Shown piece after piece: positions 1 to 6,217 of a stretch of DNA of 11,782 nt (its first letter is position 1; the number at the start of each line of letters is the position of its first letter). A program made the translations under genes and the position numbers. Below the pieces are notes generated by a model. It saw only the letters and a program-made list of their open reading frames with translations. It was not told where the DNA came from and ran no database searches. This DNA comes from an uncultured Kineosporia sp. (GTDB taxonomy: Bacteria; Actinomycetota; Actinomycetes; Actinomycetales; Kineosporiaceae), in assembly GCA_937859855.1 (NCBI GenBank), contig CALMAR010000275.1, positions 1 through 11,782 of the forward strand, written 5' to 3'.

Positions 1-398
1 GCCTTGCGATTCCGCACCCGGATGCTTTCGAGGTCTGGTGGGGGAGGGGCGGCGGCGATCGGGGGTGCTGCGGGTGGGAAATCAGGACGGTGGAGATCCA
101 GGATGCTGCTGATTGCTTCTGAGAGTGCTTGCGCTTCTTGGGCCTTGAGGGCGGCCGCCAATGCTCGCGACGAGGCGCCGGTGGACACGCCGGAAAAGGA
201 GCAAGGTCCCGAACCTGAGCGCCCTGATCCTTTGCTGCCCAGCGTCGTATAAAACCCGACCGGCCCCGCGCCAGATGAGAAACCGGTACGACCCGCGCCG
301 ACATGGATACGTGCTGCCCGCGCCCCCACGCTGGTACGCAACCCACGGCTAGATGCCCGCACCCGAACCCCGGGCGCAAGCTTGACTGAGAAGCCCAT
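1..398 (-). CDS. DUF4236-like protein, C-terminus cut by window edge
   Basis: An uninterrupted minus-strand frame of 132 codons starts at ATG 398 and is still open at the left edge. It begins MGFSVKLAPGVRVRASSRG and continues with glycine-rich alternating segments (RIHVGAGRTGFSSGAGPVGFY, residues 30-50). This is the pattern of the small beta-rich DUF4236 N-terminal domain seen in many actinobacterial proteins. A Ser/Gly linker (55-77) follows, then a helical stretch LKAQEAQALSEAISSILDLH (84-103), then a proline-rich segment ending in PPPPDLESIR. An in-frame TAG four codons before ATG 398 makes this the first usable start. No Shine-Dalgarno is visible. A -10-like TAGCGT (405-410, minus) lies six bases before the ATG, so the mRNA may be leaderless. 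Family function is unknown. The family name is from memory of its pattern; the coding call itself rests on the open frame and its protein-like composition. Confidence 0.72.
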   Translation of the reverse strand, partial: MGFSVKLAPGVRVRASSRGLRTSVGARAARIHVGAGRTGFSSGAGPVGFYTTLGSKGSGRSGSGPCSFSGVSTGASSRALAAALKAQEAQALSEAISSILDLHRPDFPPAAPPIAAAPPPPDLESIRVRNRK

Positions 399-598
399 GG
401 CCGAACGCTATGGCGTGCGCCACGTCCACGTACGGGGAAACGCAAGGACATCCACACAGATTGTCGACTAAGTCACTTCTCCATTGACGCTGCCGATTAC
501 GTCAGGCAGGAGCGAGGACTTGCTCGTGATTCGCCCGAGTCTCACAAATTGGGTTGAGCTCCAGTCCCGTCTTGGCGTGTCTTGTGCCACGAACCGTG

Positions 599-901
599 TC
601 ATGCGACGGATTCAAAGTGAAGTCGCAGGCCGAGGGCATTGGCGACCTTGAAGATGGTGGCAAAGCTGGGGTTTCCGTCGTTGGATAGTGCTTTGTAGAG
701 GCCTTCGCGGCTCATGCCAACCTGGCGGGCAAGTTCGCTGAGGTTGCCGGATCGCGCAATGACACCTAGAGCGTTGGCGATGAAGGCAGAGTCGTCTCCG
801 GCCTCGTCGATGGCAGCTTCAAGATAGGCGGCGGCCTCATCGGTGCTCGTCAGGTAGTCGGCCGTGTCGTAGGCCGAAAAGGTCCCAGTCTTCTTACTCA
901 T
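599..901 (-). CDS. HigA/XRE-family antitoxin of a type II toxin-antitoxin module
   Basis: This 100-residue protein starts at ATG 901 (MSKKTGTFSAYDTADYL). It resembles the 'addiction module antidote' family: an N-terminal segment with a DEAAAYLEAAIDEAGDD helix (21-37), then an XRE-type helix-turn-helix around residues 53-92 (NLSELARQVGMSREGLYKAL and the following GNPSFATIFKVANALGLRL). Known members bind and neutralise a RelE/HigB-type RNase and repress their own operon. Its start overlaps the toxin stop by 8 bases (ATGAGTAA), so it is probably translationally coupled to the toxin, in the toxin-first order typical of higBA. A start 29 codons upstream is possible in the frame, but it lies inside the toxin gene and adds non-conserved sequence, so ATG 901 is preferred. 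The antitoxin looks intact although its partner is frameshifted. Confidence 0.87.
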   Translation of the reverse strand: MSKKTGTFSAYDTADYLTSTDEAAAYLEAAIDEAGDDSAFIANALGVIARSGNLSELARQVGMSREGLYKALSNDGNPSFATIFKVANALGLRLHFESVA

Positions 902-1210
902 CGCCCTTGTCCTCCTTGGTACGCCATTCGGCTGCGATCCGCTGGGCTTGTTGGATGTCGTCTTCCTGGGTGGATTTGTTGCCACCACAGAGGAGGACGA
1001 TCACCCGCTGTGCCTCTTGCAGGTAGTAGACCCGGTAGCCCGGGCCGTAGTTGATCCTCAGCTCAGAGACTCCGCTACCGACAGGTCTGACGTCTCCTGG
1101 ATTGCCGCTGGTCAAGCGGTCTATCCGAACCTGTACTCGCGCGGCGGCCCGCCGTCCCTTAGCTTGCGTAGCCATCGATCGAAGGCCGCGCTCTTCACGA
1201 CTTCGACCAT
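894..1210 (-). pseudogene. RelE/HigB-type toxin, frameshifted near its N-terminus
   Basis: The C-terminal body reads RVQVRIDRLTSGNPGDVRPVGSGVSELRINYGPGYRVYYLQ then VIVLLCGGNKSTQEDDIQQA. This is characteristic of the 'addiction module killer' RelE/HigB mRNA-interferase family, roughly 100 residues long. In this frame the only nearby ATG is at 1175 (MATQAKGRRAAA), which omits the first strand and helix. Another frame starting at ATG 1210 supplies that missing part, MVEVVKSAAFDRWLRKLRDG, then runs into TAG at 1121-1123 after 29 codons. Restoring one base near 1145-1155 joins both into RKLRDGRAAARVQVR. The span 894-1210 is 317 bases, one short of 106 codons. A one-base deletion, or a sequencing error, is the simplest reading. 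A shortened product from ATG 1175 is possible but has no ribosome-binding site. Confidence 0.85.
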
Positions 1211-1216
1211 CTGTCA

Positions 1217-1231
1217 ACTGTAGTTCACAGT
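1217..1231. promoter_or_regulatory. Palindrome over the toxin-antitoxin promoter, candidate antitoxin operator
   Basis: The sequence ACTGT-N5-ACAGT is an inverted repeat with 5-bp arms, just upstream of the toxin ATG (1210). On the minus strand it contains TACAGT, a TAnnnT -10 match, six bases before the ATG, which would place transcription start at or near the start codon. HigA-type antitoxins commonly bind palindromes that overlap their own promoter. Operator status is inferred from position and symmetry only. Confidence 0.4.
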
Positions 1232-1396
1232 CTGATGCACAGGAAGAGTGGCTGCTAGGCCGCGCCGATAGCAGCGTCGGCTCGCTACAGCCAACAAGCT
1301 TGGGCGGTTTCGCGAAGAACTCAGGATCGGTTCGTGTCACGCGGCGCTTCGGCGACTTAGATCGAAGCAAGGACAGGCCTCTGACCTGCGAAAACG

Positions 1397-1469
1397 TGCG
1401 CCCGGCAGGATTCGAACCTGCGACCTTCGGATTAGAAGTCCACTGCTCTATCCGCTGAGCTACGAGCGC
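1397..1469 (-). tRNA. tRNA-Arg (anticodon UCU)
   Basis: The minus strand folds as a 73-nt tRNA. The acceptor stem pairs GCGCTCG with CGGGCGC (one G-U). The D-arm is GCTC/GAGC, and the T-arm is GCAGG-TTCGAAT-CCTGC. The anticodon loop CTTCTAA reads UCU, for Arg AGA/AGG codons. The discriminator base is A73 and the CCA end is not encoded. The anticodon stem is weak: GTGGA against TCCGA gives three Watson-Crick pairs, one U-G and a terminal G-A mismatch. The toxin-antitoxin locus lies on its 3' side. A pairing GCCGCCC/GGGCGGC lies 13 bases before the 5' end. Confidence 0.95.
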
Positions 1470-1482
1470 AAGGCGGAGGTCA

Positions 1483-1502
1483 GCCGCCCCGTCGAGGGCG
1501 GC
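1483..1502 (-). other. GC-rich stem-loop in the leader of tRNA-Arg
   Basis: GCCGCCC and GGGCGGC form a perfect 7-bp stem with a 6-nt loop, 13 bases upstream of the mature tRNA 5' end. In the tRNA precursor it would be a 5' leader hairpin removed by RNase P. No T-tract follows on either strand, so termination is unlikely. Confidence 0.35.
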
Positions 1503-1685
1503 CCACGCTCTCGCGTACGAATGATACTGAGATCGTGGAGATGATCTTCGGTAGTGGGGTGTCCAAGATCCTGCGGATCGGATCGCGCTGGCGCAGTCCG
1601 TCATGAGCTGTTTAGTCGCAGTCCCGGCACAGGGGGCGTCCTGGCAGTGTTTGATTACTTTGAGTGCCGGTGCTGGCAGCAGAGC

Positions 1686-1711
1686 GTCATAGCACTTAGC
1701 ATTGCTATGAC
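1686..1711. repeat. Perfect 9-bp inverted repeat, possible operator
   Basis: GTCATAGCA and TGCTATGAC are exact reverse complements separated by 8 bases. They lie about 200 bp upstream of the GTPase operon. The spacer contains another TTAGCA, echoing the arm. The repeat is AT-richer than its surroundings. No known operator consensus matches; CIRCE (TTAGCACTC-N9-GAGTGCTAA) is only partly similar. Confidence 0.6.
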
Positions 1712-1914
1712 ATTGCGCCATGCGTCTGACCTGCGCAAGTGATGTGATGCCTACGCCGATCAGGGGCAGGGCGGCCGGGAAACGAGCACGGTGCGGCCGA
1801 GGCGGTGACGATGTGTTGAGGGTCGCGAGCAGTCGCGGCCGGCCAGAGAACGTAGCGTAGCGATCACTGCGACACCGGTTCATGATGCTGGTGAGTCTGA
1901 GTGAGGAGGAAGTC

Positions 1915-4149
1915 ATGCCGGCGAATGACGCGCCAGTGCGAGCGGACGATGTTCCGTCCTCCACGGCTGGCGACGCCTCCGGAACCCGGCAGCCGGAAGT
2001 TTCACTGAACTCCAAGCACGACCTTCCCGCTCAGGATGGTTCTCCGGACATCGGCGAAGTTATCGTCGTCGACCTCACCGACGACGATGACGACGCGGAC
2101 GACGCGGACGACGCGGACGACGCGGACGACGCGGCCACGAACGATCTTGACCACGTCCACCTTCCCGCCCCCAAACCGGCACCGAAGCCGGCCCCGAGGC
2201 CCGCTCAGAGTTTCCGGTACACGCAGCCCGCTGTTCGCCCGGCCCGCCTCAGGCCGGAGCCGCCAGATCCTCAGCCGGAGCAGGCCCCCGCTGAGGCAGG
2301 CCAGGCAGGCCAGGCAGGCGCTGCCACGGAACGCTCGGATCAGAGTGGGCGAATCGTGGCGAAGCCGGCCCCGGCGGAGCGGACCACGGCGGACCAGCCA
2401 GTCGTTCATCCTGTCATTTCCCTGGTCCAGCCCAAGACTGTTGCAACAGAACCGGATCCAGCCTGGACCCAATTACTCGTCTCGGTCGAGCGGCTCCGGC
2501 TTCAGATCGCCACGCTGTCGTTCAGGCTGGACGTGGACGGCGCGAAGACTGCCTTGAAAGAGCGGGACAGCCTGCTCAACCAGCTCGACGACTACCTGCT
2601 GCCCAGGCTCAAGCGACGCGATGCGCCGCTGCTCGCTGTTCTGGGTGGCTCGACCGGCGCGGGCAAGTCGACCCTCACCAATTCACTGGTACGACGTGAG
2701 GTCAGCCGCTCGGGCGTACTGCGCCCGACCACGCGCTCGCCGGTGCTGGTGCATCATCCATATGACTCGGGCGCCTTCATGTCCCGGCGGATTCTGCCTG
2801 CCCTGGAACGGATCACGTCGGAGGGCGCCGAGCCGCTGCAGCCGATCGACCCGCATGCGCCCCGGATCACTGGACTCCGGCTGGTACCGCACGACGGCCT
2901 GACTCCGGGCATGGCCATCATCGACGCACCGGACATCGACAGCTTGGTCGAGACCAACCGGGATCTCGCCGTGCAACTGCTGGGCGCCGCCGATCTGTGG
3001 ATCTTTGTCACTACCGCCGCCCGTTACGCCGATGCCATGCCCTGGGACATGCTCAAGCAGGCGGCTGACCGAGGTGTGGCCGTCGCCGTGGTCCTCGACC
3101 GGGTGCCGCCCGAAGCGTTGCACGAGGTTCGCGTCCACCTGGCGACCCAGCTGAGCCAACGGGGCCTCGGTGGTGCTCCGCTGTTCACCATCCCGGAGAC
3201 GGAATTGGGGCCGGACGGCTTCCTGCCTACCGGCGCCGTTCAGCCGCTGCTGGCCTGGTTGCGCCGGGTCGCCGGTGACGACCGATCCAGAACCGTGATC
3301 GCTGACCGCACGCTGAGAGGCGTGCTGGGCAGCATCTCGAGTCGGGCCGGCCTGCTGGCTCAGGCGGTAGTGGCCCAGGCCCACGGCTGGGTCGCCTTGC
3401 AGGAGGACGTGGATGCCGTGTTCCAGCGGGTGCGCACTGACCTTCTGGCGGGCTTGACCGACGGCTCGCTGCTGTCGGGGAATGTGCTGGCGCGCTGGCA
3501 GGAGACCATCGCCAGTGGAACCCTGACCCGGCGGCTCAACGGTTCTGCCGCTGGCTTGGGCGATGTGATCGCCGGAGCGATCCGTGGTGAGGCCGATGCT
3601 GCGACCCCCCTCGATCTGCCGGTCGCGCAGGCCGCCACGACCGCGATCCAATCGGCCATCCGGACTGCGGTGGACGACACCGAGGCCCGCTGGCGCAGCC
3701 GGCCGGGCGGATCGCAGGTCCTTGCTTCTCGCGGTGCTCAGGTTCGCAACAGTGCGGTCGCGATCGACGTCGAAAGTTCGTTGCAGGACTGGCGGGAAGG
3801 ACTGATCCAGGCTGCTGAACAGCTCGCTGGTCCGGAGAACCCGGCTGATCCCGCTGCGGTCAAGGACGTCCTGTTCGTGGTGGCCATCGATGAGAATGCC
3901 GATCATCCGGAGAACACCAGTCCAAGCGTGTCCGCGGCGCGACAGGTGCTGGCCACCGTCGCCGGGGAGGACCGGATTCAGGCCGCGATCATCACGGCCC
4001 GGGGTGACCTGGCAAACCGGGCATCGCAACTTCTGGATGGAGAACGAAACCGCCTGCGCCAGTTTCTCGACGGCGCAGCCAGCGATCACCGGCAGGGAGA
4101 GGCGATCCTGGCCGCCGCTGCGGCCATCGACAAGGTCCGTCCAGGATGA
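1915..4149 (+). CDS. Dynamin-family GTPase with disordered acidic N-terminus
   Basis: This 744-residue protein starts at ATG 1915, behind a strong GAGGAGGAAG ribosome-binding site. ATG 1882 and 1885 are in frame but lack one. Residues 1 to about 180 are low-complexity: (DDA)5 at 59-73, then PKPAPKPAPRPA and GQAGQAG. The GTPase domain follows a segment SLLNQLDDYLLPRLKRRDAPLL. G1 is GSTGAGKS (245-252), the G2 region is RPTTRSP (270-276), and the G3-like motif is DAPDID (337-342). The usual NKxD (G4) is missing; VVLDRVPP (392-399) occupies that place. The C-terminal half is helical with no convincing membrane span. Actinobacteria carry such genes paired with a YfjP-like GTPase, as in Streptomyces DynA/DynB, which stabilise FtsZ rings during sporulation. 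The stop overlaps the next gene's start (ATGA), so the two are coupled. A division or membrane role is inferred. Confidence 0.88.
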   Translation: MPANDAPVRADDVPSSTAGDASGTRQPEVSLNSKHDLPAQDGSPDIGEVIVVDLTDDDDDADDADDADDADDAATNDLDHVHLPAPKPAPKPAPRPAQSFRYTQPAVRPARLRPEPPDPQPEQAPAEAGQAGQAGAATERSDQSGRIVAKPAPAERTTADQPVVHPVISLVQPKTVATEPDPAWTQLLVSVERLRLQIATLSFRLDVDGAKTALKERDSLLNQLDDYLLPRLKRRDAPLLAVLGGSTGAGKSTLTNSLVRREVSRSGVLRPTTRSPVLVHHPYDSGAFMSRRILPALERITSEGAEPLQPIDPHAPRITGLRLVPHDGLTPGMAIIDAPDIDSLVETNRDLAVQLLGAADLWIFVTTAARYADAMPWDMLKQAADRGVAVAVVLDRVPPEALHEVRVHLATQLSQRGLGGAPLFTIPETELGPDGFLPTGAVQPLLAWLRRVAGDDRSRTVIADRTLRGVLGSISSRAGLLAQAVVAQAHGWVALQEDVDAVFQRVRTDLLAGLTDGSLLSGNVLARWQETIASGTLTRRLNGSAAGLGDVIAGAIRGEADAATPLDLPVAQAATTAIQSAIRTAVDDTEARWRSRPGGSQVLASRGAQVRNSAVAIDVESSLQDWREGLIQAAEQLAGPENPADPAAVKDVLFVVAIDENADHPENTSPSVSAARQVLATVAGEDRIQAAIITARGDLANRASQLLDGERNRLRQFLDGAASDHRQGEAILAAAAAIDKVRPG
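2089..2133 (+). repeat. 9-nt x5 tandem repeat encoding (Asp-Asp-Ala)5
   Basis: GACGACGCG is repeated exactly five times, in frame, inside the disordered acidic N-terminus of the first GTPase. Unit length keeps frame, so copy-number changes would be tolerated. Confidence 0.95.
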
Positions 4150-6002
4150 GCCAGCGAACCCAGATGAGCACCGCCAGTCAGGCTGCTGCGATTGAGGACG
4201 CCTTGGACGCTGGCGGAGCCTATTTCGATCAAGATCTGGTTGAGCGGTCCAGGGCCACGATCGACCGGGCCGTTGCCCGGGTCCAACTCGGCTCCGCTCA
4301 CACCGTGGTCGCCCTGGTCGGAGCGACGGGTAGTGGGAAGTCCAGCCTGTTCAATGCTCTAGCCGGGATGGACATCGCCGATGTGGGCGCTCGCAGGCCA
4401 ATGACCCGGCTACCGATGTCGGCGCTGTGGGGCGACGGCGGAGACGACATCCTCGACTGGCTCGAGGTCCCGCCAGAGCGCCGGATGCGCCGGGAATCCG
4501 TGCTGGACGCCGATCGGCAAGCGCCTCTGCACGGCCTGATCCTGCTCGATCTGCCTGATCATGATTCCACTGAGGCCGTGCATCACGTGGAGGTCGACCG
4601 GCTGGTGGAGATGGTCGATCTGATGGTCTGGGTGGTGGACCCACAGAAGTACGCCGACGACGCCCTGCACTCGCGGTACCTCCAGCGGCTCACGGGGCAC
4701 GCCGAGTCGATGATCGTGGTGCTGAACCAGATCGATCGGCTCGGGCCGGGTGAGGTACAGACCTGCCTGAACGATCTGCGGCGGCTCGTGGACGGCGACG
4801 GCTTGAAAAGCGTTCCTCTGCTGGCATTGTCAGCCCGGCGTGGCGACGGAGTCGATGAGCTGCACACCGTTCTGGAGCGGGTGGTGCACGAACGCGCGGC
4901 GGTGCTAGATCGGGTCGGCGCCGATCTGCGGAACACGGCAGAGGAGATCAGTGCCGCACTGGGGGCGGCCGAGCCGGACCATGAACCGGCCGTTGAACCT
5001 GCCGGCGGTGACCGGCTGGTCAGTCGTCTGGCTGCTGCTGCTGGCGTGCCCGCAATCGCGGATGCGCTGGGAGCCGAGTATCGGCGGCGCGGCTGGAAGC
5101 GGATGAGCTGGCCGCTGTTGCCGCTTGTGCAACGTTCAGTGCAACGGCTTGGTCGTCGAGAAGGGCGCCAGGGCGCGCCGAGTGACCATGACGACCTCAG
5201 CGTCATGGCCGCCTCGCTGACCCCCGCCTCGCTGACCCCCGCCTCGGCTCCGTCTCAGCGAGCGGAGGTGTATCTGGCGGTGGATGCAGCGACCGACGCG
5301 AGCGCCGAGGGGCTGCCGCTGCGCTGGGCAAGTGCGGTGCGGGCGTCCGTGGAGCAGCCCGGCACTGATCTGGTGGAGTCTCTGGACGATGCGGTTGCCG
5401 CAGTGGACCTTCGGTTGGATCCGCCGGGGTGGTGGAAGGCGGTGCAGGCAGGGCAATACGTTCTGACCGCTTCGGCACTGGCGGGCGCGGGCTGGCTACT
5501 GGCCCTTGGCGCTGGACATCTGATCGGAAGACATCCGGAAAGTCCCGTCGTTGCTGGCCTTTCGCTGCCATTGGGGATGCTCGTCGGGGGCCTGGGGGGG
5601 GGCGTCCTGCTCGCGGTGCTGAGTGGCTGGGCACTGGCCGCTGGAGGCGCCCGGCGGCGCGCTGCCGCTCACGATCGTTTGCTCAACGCGGTTCAGCAGG
5701 TGGGGTCGGAATTGGTGCTCGCTCCGATCCGCCAGGTATTGAGCGTCCGCCGGGCCGCTCGGCTGGCGCTGGCGGGGGAAGGGGGAGCTGGGTCCATCGC
5801 TCGGCCGTCTGATTCCTCTGCTCGGGGTGGCGGCGCGGCTGGCCGATTGGATCAGCTGGAGGAGCCGGGGGAGCTGGAGGAGCCGGGCGAGCGGGAGGAG
5901 CCGGGCGAGCTGGAGGAGCCGGGCGAGGCCGGTCGGCCAGGCGAGCCGGAGCGCAGCGGCGAGCCGGCTCGTGATCCCGCGGAGAATCGTCAGCCTGCTT
6001 AA
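4146..6002 (+). CDS. YfjP-like membrane GTPase, partner of the upstream dynamin-like protein
   Basis: This 618-residue protein starts at ATG 4146, overlapping the upstream stop by 4 bases. ATG 4164 is an alternative but lacks a ribosome-binding site. The N-terminal GTPase domain is complete: G1 GATGSGKS (59-66), a G2-region RRPMTRLP, G3-like DLPDHDS (135-141), G4 NQID (194-197) and G5 SARRGDG (229-235). Helical sequence follows. Two hydrophobic segments (about 437-462 and 470-499) with a short loop probably anchor it in the plasma membrane with the GTPase domain inside. The tail (567-618) has four 6-residue repeats [QE]-[LR]-EEPG-[EG] and then other PGE units. A direct duplication ASLTP-ASLTP lies near residues 356-365. 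Paired actinobacterial dynamin-like proteins act as heteromers, one soluble and one membrane-bound, which fits this pair. Confidence 0.88.
   Translation: MSQRTQMSTASQAAAIEDALDAGGAYFDQDLVERSRATIDRAVARVQLGSAHTVVALVGATGSGKSSLFNALAGMDIADVGARRPMTRLPMSALWGDGGDDILDWLEVPPERRMRRESVLDADRQAPLHGLILLDLPDHDSTEAVHHVEVDRLVEMVDLMVWVVDPQKYADDALHSRYLQRLTGHAESMIVVLNQIDRLGPGEVQTCLNDLRRLVDGDGLKSVPLLALSARRGDGVDELHTVLERVVHERAAVLDRVGADLRNTAEEISAALGAAEPDHEPAVEPAGGDRLVSRLAAAAGVPAIADALGAEYRRRGWKRMSWPLLPLVQRSVQRLGRREGRQGAPSDHDDLSVMAASLTPASLTPASAPSQRAEVYLAVDAATDASAEGLPLRWASAVRASVEQPGTDLVESLDDAVAAVDLRLDPPGWWKAVQAGQYVLTASALAGAGWLLALGAGHLIGRHPESPVVAGLSLPLGMLVGGLGGGVLLAVLSGWALAAGGARRRAAAHDRLLNAVQQVGSELVLAPIRQVLSVRRAARLALAGEGGAGSIARPSDSSARGGGAAGRLDQLEEPGELEEPGEREEPGELEEPGEAGRPGEPERSGEPARDPAENRQPA
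5211..5246 (+). repeat. 15-nt direct duplication in the second GTPase gene
   Basis: GCCTCGCTGACCCCC occurs twice in tandem (5211-5225, 5226-5240) with a partial third copy GCCTCG. It encodes ASLTP-ASLTP-AS in a linker between the GTPase domain and the membrane segments. Confidence 0.93.
5853..5924 (+). repeat. 18-nt x4 tandem repeat encoding ELEEPG-like units
   Basis: Four adjacent 18-nt units (consensus GAGCTGGAGGAGCCGGGC) differ by only one or two bases each. They encode QLEEPG, ELEEPG, EREEPG and ELEEPG in the cytoplasmic tail of the second GTPase. Confidence 0.95.
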
Positions 6003-6006
6003 GCTG

Positions 6007-6022
6007 GGCGGCCCTCGCCGCC
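6007..6022 (+). terminator. Weak terminator-like hairpin after the GTPase operon
   Basis: GGCGGC-CCTC-GCCGCC forms a perfect 6-bp stem with a 4-nt loop, 4 bases after the TAA stop at 6000-6002. No T-run follows, so it may only protect the 3' end or be chance in GC-rich DNA. Confidence 0.3.
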
Positions 6023-6089
6023 TGATGCTCTGTCACTTCGGCATCGTTCGTCGCCCACCAGCCGTGTGCGTTGGCTGGCCAACTTCGAA

Positions 6090-6098
6090 TAGTCCACA
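6090..6098 (+). promoter_or_regulatory. DnaA-box-like site (one mismatch)
   Basis: TAGTCCACA differs by one base from the actinobacterial DnaA box TTGTCCACA. It lies 120 bp upstream of the SSB gene, in the same orientation as the perfect site at 6117. Confidence 0.45.
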
Positions 6099-6116
6099 GA
6101 CGCTACGACGGCGCAC

Positions 6117-6125
6117 TTATCCACA
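6117..6125 (+). promoter_or_regulatory. Perfect DnaA-box sequence upstream of the SSB gene
   Basis: TTATCCACA matches the classical DnaA-box consensus exactly. It lies 27 bp after the one-mismatch box at 6090, on the same strand. Its position in the intergenic region before an SSB gene would suit DnaA-responsive control, which is inference. Confidence 0.5.
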
Positions 6126-6217
6126 GATTTGCGTTGCCTGGCCGACCCCGCGTTCTGATCCGTAAAGGTTGAGGTGTCCGGCAGAAAGCCGGTTCTCACT
6201 GATAGGGGGAGGGGCAG

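Larger units (their letters stand above)
1470..1914. other. 445-bp non-coding gap between tRNA-Arg and the GTPase operon
   Basis: I see no supportable gene here. The short frames in it show no family resemblance and no ribosome-binding site. It should hold the divergent promoters of tRNA-Arg (minus) and of the GTPase operon (plus). A minus-strand TATCAT (1522-1527) is a possible tRNA -10 element without a clear -35. It also holds a hairpin at 1483-1502 and a perfect inverted repeat at 1686-1711. Confidence 0.6.
6067..6146. repeat. Near-identical 17-mers flanking the two DnaA-like boxes
   Basis: TGCGTTGSCTGGCCRAC occurs at 6067-6083 and 6130-6146 with 15 of 17 bases identical. The copies are 63 bp apart, close to six helical turns. 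The first copy contains a perfect palindrome, GTTGGC-TG-GCCAAC (6070-6083); the second is an imperfect form of it. The two DnaA-like boxes lie between them. Confidence 0.7.

Noticed and set aside
4..352. Plus-strand open frames at the left edge
   Set aside because: They oppose the minus-strand DUF4236-like frame, which runs to the edge and has family-like sequence. The plus frames are Arg/Gly/Pro-rich shadow sequence.
441..470. DnaA-box-like ATCCACACAGATTGTCGAC
   Set aside because: It has too many mismatches to TTGTCCACA/TTATCCACA and no second box nearby.
1..1469. Genomic island integrated at the 3' end of tRNA-Arg
   Set aside because: A toxin-antitoxin locus beside a tRNA 3' end is suggestive, but I found no second copy of the tRNA 3' segment in the window and no integrase. 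An att site beyond the left edge cannot be excluded.
1690..1708. CIRCE (HrcA) operator
   Set aside because: Only part of the arm resembles TTAGCACTC, the spacer length differs, and no heat-shock gene follows.
1211..2015. Long minus-strand frame extending upstream of the toxin through the tRNA
   Set aside because: Only its last 93 codons match a protein family. The upstream part runs through the tRNA gene and into the oppositely oriented GTPase gene, so it is an open frame by chance in GC-rich DNA.
2683..4089. 468-codon minus-strand frame opposite the first GTPase gene
   Set aside because: It mirrors a well-supported plus-strand gene, has shadow composition (Gly/Arg/Gln/His-rich) and no recognisable domain.
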